Under the pieces are notes generated by a model. That model had not been told where the DNA came from. It was given only the letters and a program-made list of their open reading frames with translations, and did no database searches. Shown here piece by piece: positions 10,600 through 20,856 of a stretch of 33,944 nucleotides of DNA. The position numbers and the translations under genes were made by a program. The DNA is from Stemphylium vesicarium. Its lineage: Eukaryota > Ascomycota > Dothideomycetes > Pleosporales > Pleosporaceae. The stretch is from positions 1-33,944 of the forward strand of contig QXCR01000232.1 in the NCBI GenBank assembly GCA_004380135.1, given 5' to 3'. The first letter of the stretch is position 1, and each line of letters opens with the position of its first letter.

Positions 10600-11110
10600 A
10601 CCTAGGCCCTCACCTATTATAAGGAGCTACATCTTACCTCTATTAGCCTTAACTACTACTACTGCGTTTATTCCAGACCTATCTAACCTTAATATAAATA
10701 TAGGGACTATTCGTGAGGGGCAGTTATAGGCAATAGTATTTGCTTCACACTGCAATAGAATAGTGGGGGATAGCTCTGTATTAGTACACTAGGGGGGGTG
10801 ATAGTAAGGGGAACAATTCTTGCCATTCTTCCCCTGCGCTTTGCGCAGGTTAAGAGCATGAACCTTGGCCAAGGCGCGAGTGCAAGAAGCAAACATGTTG
10901 GGACCAAATCCTTCCAACTGCAGGCCTTCGGCCTGGGTGTTACACTACTCTATATAGGTAAAGCCCTACTATTAATATTATAAAGAGAAATGGTTGCCCT
11001 ACTAAATACGCATTCCTTCTTTTCACTTTTACACCCCTATTATAGGCATTTGAAAATAGTAAGATTCAAACTTACTCCTCTACTGCAGTAGAGGCGGCTA
11101 GGTGTATGCC
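10600..11110. repeat. AT-rich, TpA-rich repeat-like block with a GC-rich insert
   Basis: The stretch is dominated by TA-rich words (TATTATAAGGAGC, TTAATATAAATATAGG, TTAATATTATAAAG), unlike the flanking gene DNA. It resembles mutated transposon remnants of filamentous ascomycetes. Inside, about 10828-10945 is GC-richer and holds two tight inverted repeats. CCTGCGC-TTT-GCGCAGG spans 10833-10849 and CAGGCC-TTC-GGCCTG spans 10921-10935. No transposase frame is visible. Identity as a repeat needs a genome copy-number check. Confidence 0.45.
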
Positions 11111-11136
11111 TAACTGCACCATGCCTCCATTATTAG

Positions 11137-12153
11137 CCTCGAGAAACGGCTTTCTGCCAAGCCCCAGCGACTGAACTGGACACCAGTGAACTTAGGCGGC
11201 TTCTGCGTCTCGTCTTCGACTATCGAATAGCTTTGAACACCAGTCTCGCCTCACAAAGACTTTCCACTTGCTGCATCGTTTCAGCAGACAGTGGGGCACA
11301 TATCAGCCACCGCGAATCATTTGAGAATTTGACGTACTTTCGTTCAAAAGTAGACGGCTCTTGCGAAGACGTGACTGTTACCGGTTCAGACAGCGAGTAC
11401 TGTGGCAATAGCGAAGCGCGGTGCGGGGGAAGTGTGTTCACATGTGGAGCGTCGCTTACACCGGAACAAGTAGCTACAATGACCAACATGCCAAAACGAG
11501 ACATTCGGTTTGGCTCTTCGAAGAGTGTACCAGCTTCTCAACGCCGAAAATACGAGCCTGGTATCGTAGTCAAGATTCCAGGCATCGGGGAAAGCCAAGC
11601 TGTACGCTTGATTGGCGAGTTGAAATCACCGAGTACCTACAAGATGCAAGAAAACGAAGGCAGCATGCTGGACTTTAAGAGGGGCTCACTGAAAAATCTT
11701 TTTGGTATGCATTACGATTTCATGGTGTCGCACTAGTATCATCCGCTAATTGAGCCTCTAGGTCAAGTTGCTAGGGACATGGTGGAGTTCGAACTCAATT
11801 ATGCTTTCGTCTCTACATATGAAGAAACAATCTTTCTGAAGATTGTTCCAAGAAGGAGCAAGCCGGAAGAGTTTGCGCTGCAGTACTCACCGATAACCAA
11901 GCACACGGACCAAGTGGTAGTTTCGCCTTCTGGTAAATTGATCAGCGCCGGCGTCCGGTTCGCGTTACTATACTTCATAGCTGAAGTCTGCGACGACGAC
12001 GCAAGACAATGGAAGCTGAGTCCCGATGCCATCGAAATGGATGCGTGGGTATCTCCAACCGCAAAGGTCCCGAAAATCCTCCTGCAGGAACACGCTACAC
12101 CACAACGAAACCCCATGGATATCACAAAATACCCGCAATATCCGACCAGGTAA
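11137..12153 (+). CDS. family gene B: PD-(D/E)XK-like protein, 5' end unresolved
   Basis: Second family member, read as exons (11137 or later)-11704 and 11762-12153. The frame is open from 11137, just after a TTATTAG that could be a splice acceptor. The first in-frame ATG is at 11479, so the true N-terminus may lie in an unseen upstream exon. The core reads YEPGIVVKIP, then RLIGELKSP, then LFG|QVARDMVEFELNYAFVSTY and EETIFLKIVPRRS, in register with copies A and C. The E-x-K pair is intact, but the acidic residue of the PD position is Gly. The intron (11705-11761, GTATGC...CTCTAG) has the same position and phase 1 as in A and C. No UBA-like domain was found upstream. Protein-like sequence in another frame continues past the stop to 12402, so a C-terminal frameshift is possible. 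Confidence 0.55.
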
Positions 12154-12460
12154 TCGAAGAAAGAGAAAATTATGGAATTGCTCCGGAAGAAGTACTCCAC
12201 CGCTGATCGTCTTCATCGAAAGCAGCAAACACCGGGTAGTGGCGTTAACGTACAATTGCCTTCGAGGACACAGACTTGTAGAAACGTCATGGGATCAGAC
12301 AAGACACTCAGTCGTAACTCAAAACGGGGAAGAACCATCCATCGTAGAGGGCTGCCTCCGCCTCCCGCCAGGTTCCAAAACGTAGATGAAGATGAAGAAT
12401 AGGTTGATGAACACGCAATAATCGCAGACTGAAACGAGAAGGACACCTAGTTAGTGTTGA
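12154..12460 (+). other. possible frameshifted tail of gene B
   Basis: After the stop of gene B an open frame at 12172-12402 ends in a Pro-rich and acidic tail (GLPPPPARFQNVDEDEE). It has a TPGSG element loosely like TPGST in the tail of copy A. This may be the original C-terminus in a shifted frame. The evidence is weak. Confidence 0.25.
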
Positions 12461-12485
12461 GGGGGGGGGGGGGGGGGGGGGGGGG
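12461..12485. repeat. 25-base poly-G tract
   Basis: Twenty-five consecutive G bases lie between family genes B and C. It may be a real homopolymer able to form G-quadruplex structures, or a sequencing/assembly artefact. Its exact length should not be trusted. Confidence 0.85.
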
Positions 12486-12893
12486 AAGGGATGTTATCAT
12501 GAGGCGAATATCGATTATAATCAAGAGATACTTGCACTATTAGAGCCAGAGACGATAGCACGGGCATCAAGAAAGCCTAGTGGCCCATTAATCGCAAATC
12601 TTGGGTGCCAATCAACACAGAAATGTTTGAAGCGTCGGTTGTGACACGCACTCTATCCAAAGCACAGTAATATGTCGTGCCTACCACAGCGGTCGCCAAG
12701 ACACGCAAGAAAGCAAGTGGCGATCCGCAGCTCTCCATAACTTTACAACGTCCTTTCCTTGTCTTTTCTTTGTAGTACAGGAAACATTCAAGACCACAAC
12801 AAAATATCCTGTGCACCCTCGCCCGATACCATAGACTACACACATAGCAGTCATCTTTAATCACCCCATTGCACTACAAAACTTACTATCGCT
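12486..12893 (+). other. upstream region of gene C
   Basis: No gene is seen in the 408 nt between the poly-G tract and the start codon of gene C. The final 100 bases are AC/CT-rich, typical of a fungal leader. The opposite-strand frame at 12577-12864 is Cys-rich but shows no family or splice support. Confidence 0.4.
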
Positions 12894-14393
12894 ATGTCTT
12901 CAAGCACAGAAAATGACATCTACAAGACCGCCGAGTTGCTGGAGCGTTTAACAGCTCAGCAGAAAGCGTGCCTTAATCAGTTCAAGGCAAACACTGGAAT
13001 CACCATACCCGAAGCGTACAGGCTGCTCGAAAAATGCGATTAGAGCCCGCTTGCCGCAATGAACCTTCGCGAAGAAGAAGCTTCCGAGAAACTGGAAATG
13101 GTGACGAATGTTAAGCCTACCATATTGCCTAAAAAGAGGTGAGCGATTTACAGCTGGTGTTGTCACAGTTCGTAATTGACGGCCCGCCTAGGAAACATGA
13201 AGAGACCCTTCCAGCCACCGAACCGCGGGAAAGCCAGCCAGGACCCTCAAAAAAGGCAACCCCAGCAGAATCCCCCCTCTCCACAGCCACCGACGCACTG
13301 CTGCGCAGCAAGTCGCAACGAGATATCCTCCGCCTCACGACAGCCCCAGGCATGGAGTATTCAACTGCGAGAGCGGCGATACTACAACCTTTCCGCTCCG
13401 ATTACCTACCCGACCCAGCTCCAGATGATCCACTGTTCTCGCCAGACGAAGAGCAACGACACTGGTATTTCGGGTACCTACACCGTTGGGAGAATTTCCA
13501 GAGTTCCGTGATCGACCATTGGAAAGACCAAGAGATCAAAGATGCATTCGAACAGATCAAAGGCTTCCAAATCGGTGAACCGCGCTCCGCAGACCCAAAG
13601 ACTGCAGGAGATAGCCAGGGCTCAGCGATGCTAGAGGATCACTTCCGACGTGAGGTATTGGAGATAGTTAAGAAGGTCTGCAATACGCTACTTTCTGTGG
13701 GAATGGCGAGAGAGGCGGGTAGGGGCGACATTCCGGAAGGTATCTGGCTGGAGAACGCTGCAACTACCGAACGATACGTCAAGGCAGGCTTCGAGCCCAC
13801 ATTCTTAGTCCGAGCGACGTCCGATGGCACGGATATGACAAGATTCATTGGACATACGGAGTATTTGGGCGGACGGCCAGGCGCTTTGACGTTGGCCATC
13901 AAGGATGCAGCGAAGAATACGTGGGGCAGCCTGCGTTGCGTTCTGGGCAAGCAGTCGTCTATAAGTTTACTAGAGACGACGTACTGACTAATCGCTAGGA
14001 GATGTGGCCCGATGGATGTTCCAATGCAACAGGACCTACGGCTTCGTCATCAGCAGCGACGAGATCATGTTCATACACTTCGACATCGATATGCGCACTG
14101 AGGAAGTCAACGTCGCACCGAGCGGACAGAAGTCAAAGTTCGACATAGTCGATATCACAACCGAGCCCAACCTCTGCTATTCGGATCCCATAAAGTTTAC
14201 AGATGTTCTGGATGAGAAGAAGGGCACTATTTCGGTGAAGCTGGCGTTGATGCACATGATCCATAACACAATGACCATGGAGTGGACGATGCCGGAGAAC
14301 AAAGGAAAGTGCGGAAAGTTTTTCCCCAAGGGGAACGCCGGCGAGAAGTTCAAGTTGCAGCCGCCGAAGGGACTCTCTGATCTTGGGTTGTAA
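12894..14393 (+). pseudogene. family gene C: UBA-like + degenerate PD-(D/E)XK-like protein with a nonsense codon
   Basis: Best-preserved architecture of the family. Exons are 12894-13100, 13154-13946 and 13999-14393, about 464 codons. Residues ~8-52 (ELLERLTAQQKACLNQF, then PEAYRLLEKCD) match a UBA-like three-helix domain. The codon after LEKCD, where UBA-like domains normally have Trp, is TAG (13041-13043). Exon 2 has a Ser/Pro linker, a helical region (HRWENFQSSVIDHWKDQEI) and the core. Exon 3 carries VARWMFQCNRTYGFVISSDE and SVKLALMHMIHN, in register with A and B. Motif residues have decayed: the PD position reads EPT and the GELK position reads GHTE, so a catalytic nuclease is unlikely. 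Intron 1 has a weak GTGACG donor; intron 2 has a GC donor. The reading frame is otherwise open, so loss may be recent, or translation could start downstream. Confidence 0.6.
13947..13998 (+). other. GC-AG intron of gene C
   Basis: The 52-nt intron starts GCAAGC instead of GT and ends CGCTAG, with a CTGAC branch-like site 10-15 nt before the end. The position (after VLG, phase 1) matches the GT-AG introns of copies A and B, which is why I accept the non-canonical donor. Confidence 0.65.
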
Positions 14394-16687
14394 TTGGAGG
14401 CGTACTATGCAAGATGCTGGAGAGCACGTTGACCGCTAGACGGGCGCCATATTTCTAGTGGTCGAGAATGATTAGCGACTCTTGATAGTCCAATCTGATT
14501 TACTGCACACTCCCATGCTACGTATGCATAATCAAATAGCCAAAAGCACACCATCTGCGATATCGAGCAGCGATGCTAACATGTCTACAGGCTCCAGCGC
14601 TGCATGTGGGCATCAAGAATGTGCCCTTGACAAAAGCAAGAAGAGCCCAGACGACAACGCATTATCAAACCCAAAGTCTCAAACGTGAACACAAGCCTCT
14701 ATCGGCTACCATTTTAGCCCAACCGTCTGCTTGTGGCGCCTAGCATTTGTGGCTTTTCCACCATGCACCACCGTCTTGGCTCTACGCCGCTCCAGCGCAA
14801 TACCTCGGAACTTGAACAGCGGTTGAGAACCCCATTGGAAGTGCCCGTCAACCTCGATAACATCTTCAGGACATGATATCTTGGTGTTGTCTGACACTCG
14901 ACGCCGCAACGGGAGGTATCGGGACGTTATAGTGGCTGCGGTGAGAGATGCCTCGGCCCCTCTCCAATGCGTGATTGGCGAGAAGAAAGTTCAACAGGCG
15001 AGGATGAAGGGTGAAGGTGTTGGGTGACGGGATCTTTCAGGCTGCGAGAGGTGCGGTGGAAGTCTTGGTCGCGCATTTGGGGAAATGAAAATGGCTTGGT
15101 GGTGTTGATGGCCTGTGGTGTGCCTCGGCCATTGCAACCCGATCGGGGGTCTGATTGGATACGAGCGAGATCTGAGAAGGATTCTGTGAAGGATTCTGAG
15201 ACTGCTCTTGCAAAATCTGGGGAAATGACCGATCGGGCGCCCAAGCCCCGGGATAGCATGCGATGATCGCCACTCGCGGATGTGTCGGTTGTGACCGCGA
15301 TGCATGTGGTTTCCTTCTTGTTTAGAGCGGAGATTTTTCTGCACACACTTACGACATGGTATACGCGCGCTGTGGAGCTCCAGTCTATTGAGAACATGTC
15401 AATAGTAAAACGTTAGTCAACTAGTATGCGGCAACTCAAATCGGTCGTAGGCTAGCATTGAAGCTTTTGCTGACCTTGCGCGTCCTAGCCCATGCGCATG
15501 ATGGACAAGAGTTTTTACGCCGCTGAAGCTCTCGTGGTGTGATTGCGCCACCATTATAAACGCTGTCCACACACCCAAACGCTATCCGGGGCGCCATGCC
15601 TAGTGACGGATACTAAAGGAACCATCTAGCTGGAGTTTCTGCGAGGGCCGTATTCGCGACCAAGTCTATGGACGCCGCTGATCAATTGACAGGGACACTG
15701 TCAGGAGGGCTAGGCCATTCTGAAGAACGGCTGTGTCTGCAGGAATGGCTACACGAGTCTCGGAAAGCTCCTGGCGCGTGGTCACCGTCTCAACAAAGAT
15801 CCACTCTGTCGGCCAGTGTCATCTTTCTCTCGGTCAAAGAACTATTGTGGGTATGCTATCGATCAAGCATGCTCGGCGCCTTCTCCGTGCCTGCAATGAC
15901 TCAAGAAATATGCGTATGAGAAAGTGTGTACTGAAATCTTCCTTAGCGACAAGCACCACGCGAACGCTCAAGATGACGCCGCTCGCTTTGCGCCAAGTAG
16001 CCGGCGGCTTGGGACGGCAGATATGTACAAGTGTTCCCTGTGCGCATGCGGCTCGAAGCCACCCATGCCTCGAACAACTCCGGATGAATGTCGAAATCGG
16101 GACAAGTCCAAGGCAGTGGAATGTGCCCAGGTGGAGCGCTCGCCAGAGAGGTTACCCCGCACGTGTAGCTGAAACATAGCGAGGTGCCGATCGTCTAACG
16201 GCCAGGTCGCGCGCCATTGAGGTTGAACAAAGAAATGCATCTCCAGTGACAAGTTGGGCGAACCTTGTAAACAGCCTCAATTACCGTAGTATGGCCGTAC
16301 CAGAAGATAAGACACAAGTGGCATGTCGACGAGAAGGCTTCCCCGGTGCTTCAATTGGCTTGTTGTGGATCCCAGCACGACGGTGGCTCGCTAGCATGCG
16401 GGGTCTCCACGTGCCAAGCCTCTCCCCAGCTTTCTCTGCCTTCCGCCTTTTGTGGCTTTCGCGGATTTGTTTCTGCTTTGGCTGATTTCGTGGAGAACAA
16501 CAGCAGTAAGCGGACGAATTGATGACGTTTTCCCGTGCCTCGGTACTTTGCTGGGGATGCCTTCCCAATACGCCCACTGGCTTGGCAGGGTATAATGGCG
16601 GGGAGCGCAAGGCAGGAGCGATGACTTATAACGTGTATATCGCGGGCTTTCTTTCACCTGGTCCAGGCTCTTCATCTCCTCCTACCT
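14394..16687. other. gene-poor interval
   Basis: Over 2.2 kb without a supported gene. On the minus strand a protein-like stretch runs from about 14985 to 14706 (CPEDVIEVDGHFQWGSQP, then a basic tail and stop at 14706). I cannot attach it to an upstream exon or a family. A larger minus frame (15397-14927) is Arg/Ser/Pro-rich with competing open frames in the same place and is probably chance. The plus frames at 15668-16179 show no domain. Confidence 0.35.
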
Positions 16688-16713
16688 CCCTCAAGGCCCT
16701 CCCTCAAGGCCCT
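16688..16713 (+). repeat. tandem 13-bp duplication in the transporter leader
   Basis: CCCTCAAGGCCCT occurs twice head to tail, 20 bases before the MFS start codon, inside a CT-rich leader. Confidence 0.75.
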
Positions 16714-16733
16714 TTCTCAACCTACGTTCCATC

Positions 16734-18556
16734 ATGGTTGCCCACGATCCCGTCGCGCGGAACGACGACATGCTCGAGAAGCGACCTGTATCCCTCAGGG
16801 AAAATATCGACGGCTCCCAGGATGGCTCCGGATACGAGTGCGAATTCAGCGAGCGCGAACAGAAAAAGATCATTCATCGCATTGATAGGCGTCTTGTGGT
16901 GACTGTCGGTGTGCTATATTGCATCAGTTTGATGGACCGCACAAACCTGAGTGCTGCCTCCATTGCTGGGTGGGTCCATACCAAGGTTGCAGGCGCGTCA
17001 GACTCAGCTAACATCTTTCAGTATGAACGTTGACCTGAAACTCACCCAACTGGAAGGCTCCATCTCACACTACTCTATCATCACTATCGTATTTTTTGCT
17101 TCTTATATTGTCTTCCAACCTCCTGCGACAGTCATCTGCCGCTACCTCGGACCGCGCAACTTTCTCTCGGTCATCGTAGTAGCATGGGGCGCCGTCATGA
17201 TCGGAATGGGCTTTGCAGACAGCTATGGTGTCATGGCAGCGCTACGAGTGCTCCTCGGTGTGCTAGAAGCTGGCTTCTTCCCTAGCTGTGTCTATTTGCT
17301 GTCAACATGGTGTACGTACCCCGACGATGCGAAGATTTGGCGCAATACTGATGACTCTTCCAGACACTCGGTTCGATATCGGAAAGCGATACTCTTGCTT
17401 CTACATCCTCGGAAGTCTGGCGTCGGCGTGCGCCGGCATTCTCGCATATGGACTGATGCAATTGAAGGGACAGCAGGGTCTGAACGGCTGGCGCTGTAAG
17501 CTTGGATTCGCAATCGCATTACATTGAAAACACGCTGACAAACCATGCTCCATCTAGGGATCTTCATCATCGAAGGAGCTCTTACATGCTTCCTCGGCAT
17601 CGTCGGTTACTGGGCCCTTGTAGACTTCCCCGACAAGGCCCACAAGAGTTGGAAGTTCCTGACGGAGCGAGAAGCCATGTTTATCATCGACCGCGTCAAC
17701 AGGGATCGTGGTGATGCGAAGCCAGAGGCCTTCTCTGTCGCCAAGTTCCTGAAGGGTGGAGGAGATATCAAGATCTGGGGATTCGCCATGGTAAGCTTCG
17801 GGAAAATGCCTAAACAACCGCTACCTTGTACTGATCATAGCTCAGATCTTTTTCAACACCACGACCGTTACCTACGCTCTTGCTTACTTCCTTCCCATCA
17901 TTCTGACAGGAAATATGGGCTTCGATGTCGGCGCAGCTCAGTGTCTGGTTGCTCCTCCGTACGCCTTCGCCGCTATTGTCATGTACGCCACCGGCTGGCT
18001 CGGAGACAAGTACCATCTTCGTGGACCGATTATCCTCTTCAACATGGTGCTCTGCCTCGTCGGACTCCCAATCATGGGTTTCCATAGCAATGCGAACGTT
18101 AGGTGTGTATCAGCATCCAGGGTCTTTCTCGAATGCGGGCTAACGATAGCAAGGTATTTCGGGGTCTTCCTGACTACCGCCGGAGCAAATAGTAACATCC
18201 CCGCAACCATGTCGTACCAAGCGAACAACATCAGAGGCCAGTGGAAGCGTGCGTTCTGCTCTGCCATTCTTGTCGGTATGGGTGGTGTTGGTGGTATTGC
18301 TGGAGGTCTGGTTTTCAGGGCTCAAGATGCGCCCGGATACGAGCCAGGACTATACGCCTGCATTGCATGCTGCCTGCTCACGATCGTTATCGTCTGCCTC
18401 ATCACTTTGAGGTCATGGAGCCTGAACAAGCGCGCCGACCGTGGAGAGCTCGAGCTCGAGTACAATGATGTGAGTGCGGTGCTTTCTTCATCAAGCTGCA
18501 AAATATTAACGAGTGTACAGGATGGCGACCAGAAGGGCTTCAGGTATACGTACTAA
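16734..18556 (+). CDS. MFS transporter, allantoate permease (anion:cation symporter) family
   Basis: Plasma-membrane secondary transporter of the Dal5/Tna1-like family, which moves small organic anions such as allantoate, nicotinate or other vitamins; the substrate here cannot be told. Seven exons (16734-16969, 17022-17311, 17364-17495, 17558-17790, 17846-18102, 18154-18469, 18521-18556) give 499 residues, the usual family length. Every junction restores family sequence. Hallmarks: first membrane helix VGVLYCISLMDRTNLSAAS, ALRVLLGVLEAGFFPSCVYL around helix 4, GLNGWRWIFIIEGALTC before helix 6 and QANNIRGQWKRAFCSAILVG in the C-terminal half. About 12 hydrophobic segments are visible. Introns are 51-62 nt. 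The last one (18470-18520, GTGAGT...TACAG) is 51 nt and in frame, so retaining it would only insert 17 residues. Confidence 0.92.
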
Positions 18557-19274
18557 GTTGGGAGCTCGGGAGGGGCCTAATACAGTTATTATGCACAGCG
18601 CCTTGGAACAAGCGGTTAGGCCATTGACCTAATGCGGCCCCAAATCCCGAGTCTTGATAGTGTGCAGATAGCAACGACGTTACGATCCAATCATTTGTGC
18701 CATCTCTACCGTTTGTGGCTGCGAAACTGCATATATCCGGTGTGACTGTACCTGTCAACAGGCTGCGATAATCGTCTGCTTTGGCTTCAATCCCAAAATC
18801 TGGAAGAAAGACGGGCCTGTTATATGTGGCTGTCATGTAGCAATTGCCACATGCTCTTGGGTGAATGAGGCAGCCTCGGGATCAGTAATCCGGGGTCGCT
18901 GGAGTTCAGGCGCACAGTACGCCTCACATATCCAAGGCTCTGCCTCAGCCTTGCGAACCTCGCTGGATTGCCATCTTGCGGGAGGAAAGAATGCAGTGAT
19001 GTTGCTGGAAGCACGAAGTAACTCATTAGCGTAAAAAGCACTGCTTTCGTCGTAACGCCGATTTCCACGTGTCTTGGCACGTGCGCACGCGTCGAATTTG
19101 CGCGATGGGAACTAAGGGTTCAGTCGAGGTTCTGCCCACTACCAGCGCTAATATCTGCACCCGCCATCTACAATCGACGCCCGGGTACATATCCATTCGA
19201 AACCCATCATGTGTCGTCAAGACTCCTTGCTCTCCTGCTCTCAGCCATTTTGAGCTTGATCTCGGCCTCACAAC
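18557..19274. other. intergenic between convergent genes
   Basis: This holds the 3' flanks of the MFS gene (+) and of the secreted-protein gene (-). Only short frames without domain signals are present. Confidence 0.5.
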
Positions 19275-19660
19275 TCAAGCCGCGCGCTTGATACTGTTCG
19301 AGCCGGTGCACTTGCATCGTTTACCCCCTCCACACTTGCGCTCAAGCGCCCATTTGCCGCCGCGACAGACCAGCTTGTGGTTATGTGTTAGCTCGATACT
19401 ACGGTCTTCAGTGTCTTGGAAAGGGAGGAGAGACTCACAATAACGGCTGGGTTGTTCTTGCCGCAGGCATGTGGGTCGTTCTTGCTGGAGCCGAACTTGC
19501 AGTTGCCGCCAGCTACGCGGTACTCAGGAGGACAGATGTCGATGCCGCGCTTCATCAGGACATTGTCAGCGACATCCGTGATTTCATCGTTGGACACCGG
19601 GCTGGTCATGGCCAGAGCCGGGAGGAGGGCTACAAGTGCGTAGATGATTGTGAGCTGCAT
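19275..19660 (-). CDS. small secreted cysteine-rich protein
   Basis: Exons 19660-19439 and 19373-19275 give 106 residues. The intron (19438-19374, GTGAGT donor, CTAAC branch, CAAG acceptor) is phase 0. The N-terminus MQLTIIYALVALLPALAM is a clear signal peptide. A short pro-segment ends in the dibasic site LMKR, a probable Kex2 cleavage site, leaving a basic peptide of about 68 residues. That peptide has seven cysteines (in ICPP, NCKF, ACGK, VCRG, KCGG and RCKC), four of them supplied by exon 2. The odd count suggests one unpaired Cys or a dimer. Size, secretion and Cys density fit fungal effector-like or antimicrobial-like proteins, but no family is recognised and any host or antimicrobial role is inference. 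It stands alone between the transporter and the dioxygenase-like gene. Confidence 0.75.
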
Positions 19661-20856
19661 GGTTGCTGAAGAGTAGAGAGTGTTTCTCAGAAGGCGGGGG
19701 CCTGCCGAAAGTAATGTTGGGATATCTATGCATCATGAGCGTCTTGGGCTCTATCTGCAATACTTCCGCTTGATTATCCTCGCCGACCAGACTCATGTCA
19801 TGCTATGAGAAATAGACCGAGGGGTAATACCGACTTGAGTCTAACTAACTCGGAGCCGTCCTTAGCCTATGCCAACTACCAAGCATGCAAGATGAGTGAA
19901 TGAGTATCTTGAACGTAGTTCTCTCGCCAATTGAGATGGGGTAGAAGATCGAGTGTGGTCTGACTGGAAGTGTGCGCGACTAATGTTGGTCTCAGACATT
20001 ACCTCGGCCTGCGGACCACGCTTTCGACGTCTCCCATCACTGTCTCTTGAATTCTCGTAGACTGGATTGAGATATCAATGACGAGTGATTCTCTTGGATA
20101 AATAATATTGCCCAAGCCCGTACGACTAAAGCTTCTAGAGCATACCTCGGTGCCTGGGTAGTGCTCAAGTTTTAGTGGAAGCCCTGCGAGAGCCAATGAA
20201 ACTATCAGAGCCTCGCAGCCTTTGGAGAAAGCTCGCAAAAAGCGCCTAGGGCAAAAGCACTCAGAGAAAGGTAGATATATACAGAAATGCGAGTCAAACA
20301 CGTGACTCCATGGGAAAGTACTTCCCTGGGAACTTGGCGACATTGCTCGAAAGACACGAAACGACGCAAAAACACCTCTGAGACAGGAATTCGGGTCAGG
20401 TAATGAGTTTCCGTGCCCAAAGGATGTTTCTGGACGGAACGCAGTAAGCAGGTGCTCAGTGCTATGTTCGTGCGCCCAATACACGATCGATCTCGTTACC
20501 CCGCCACGCTCAATTCGACGTCATTGTGCTAAACAGGAAGCCCGTTGAGGAAGTGATTGACCATTTACATGCTCCTCATCAGCATTGCCTTTGTCCTCCA
20601 TATGCAACTTTCAGCTATCATGTCACTAAATGTCTGGTCACGCAATCGCGACTCAGTGGCAATGCCGTTTGGCCTTCAGCCTTACCACAATGGCGGGACC
20701 CCACATCGGCATAGCTCCCATCTCACTTCCCCACATCCGTGGTAATACCCGCTGGCCTCCCTTACTCCCGACGCCCTAGAAATAGAATCGCTTCTTCTCA
20801 TAATCTTGTGAGCTGCGACGGATGCCGTCGGGAAGTGAGCAACCTTCTATCTCAGT
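19661..20856. other. divergent intergenic region
   Basis: About 1.2 kb separates the divergent secreted-protein and dioxygenase-like genes and should contain both promoters. A 161-codon minus frame at 20484-19999 lacks domain or splice support and is not called. No other structure was noticed. Confidence 0.45.

Noticed and set aside
13139..13168. GTGAGC...CACAG as the first intron of gene C
   Set aside because: Only 30 nt and it breaks the frame into exon 2; the 13101-13153 intron restores it.
8934..14393. Whole island as a classic heavily RIP-mutated duplication
   Set aside because: Only a few stops fit CpA to TpA changes; most codons remain sensible and the copies differ far more than a recent duplication would. 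A few RIP-like events remain possible.
14927..15397. 156-codon minus-strand open frame
   Set aside because: Arg/Ser/Pro-rich composition, overlapping open frames of similar length in other phases, no domain and no convincing splice partner.
15733..16179. 148-codon plus-strand open frame
   Set aside because: No domain, strongly biased composition, competing frames on both strands.
19999..20484. 161-codon minus-strand open frame
   Set aside because: No recognisable motif, no introns or codon pattern like neighbouring genes; lies in a divergent promoter region.
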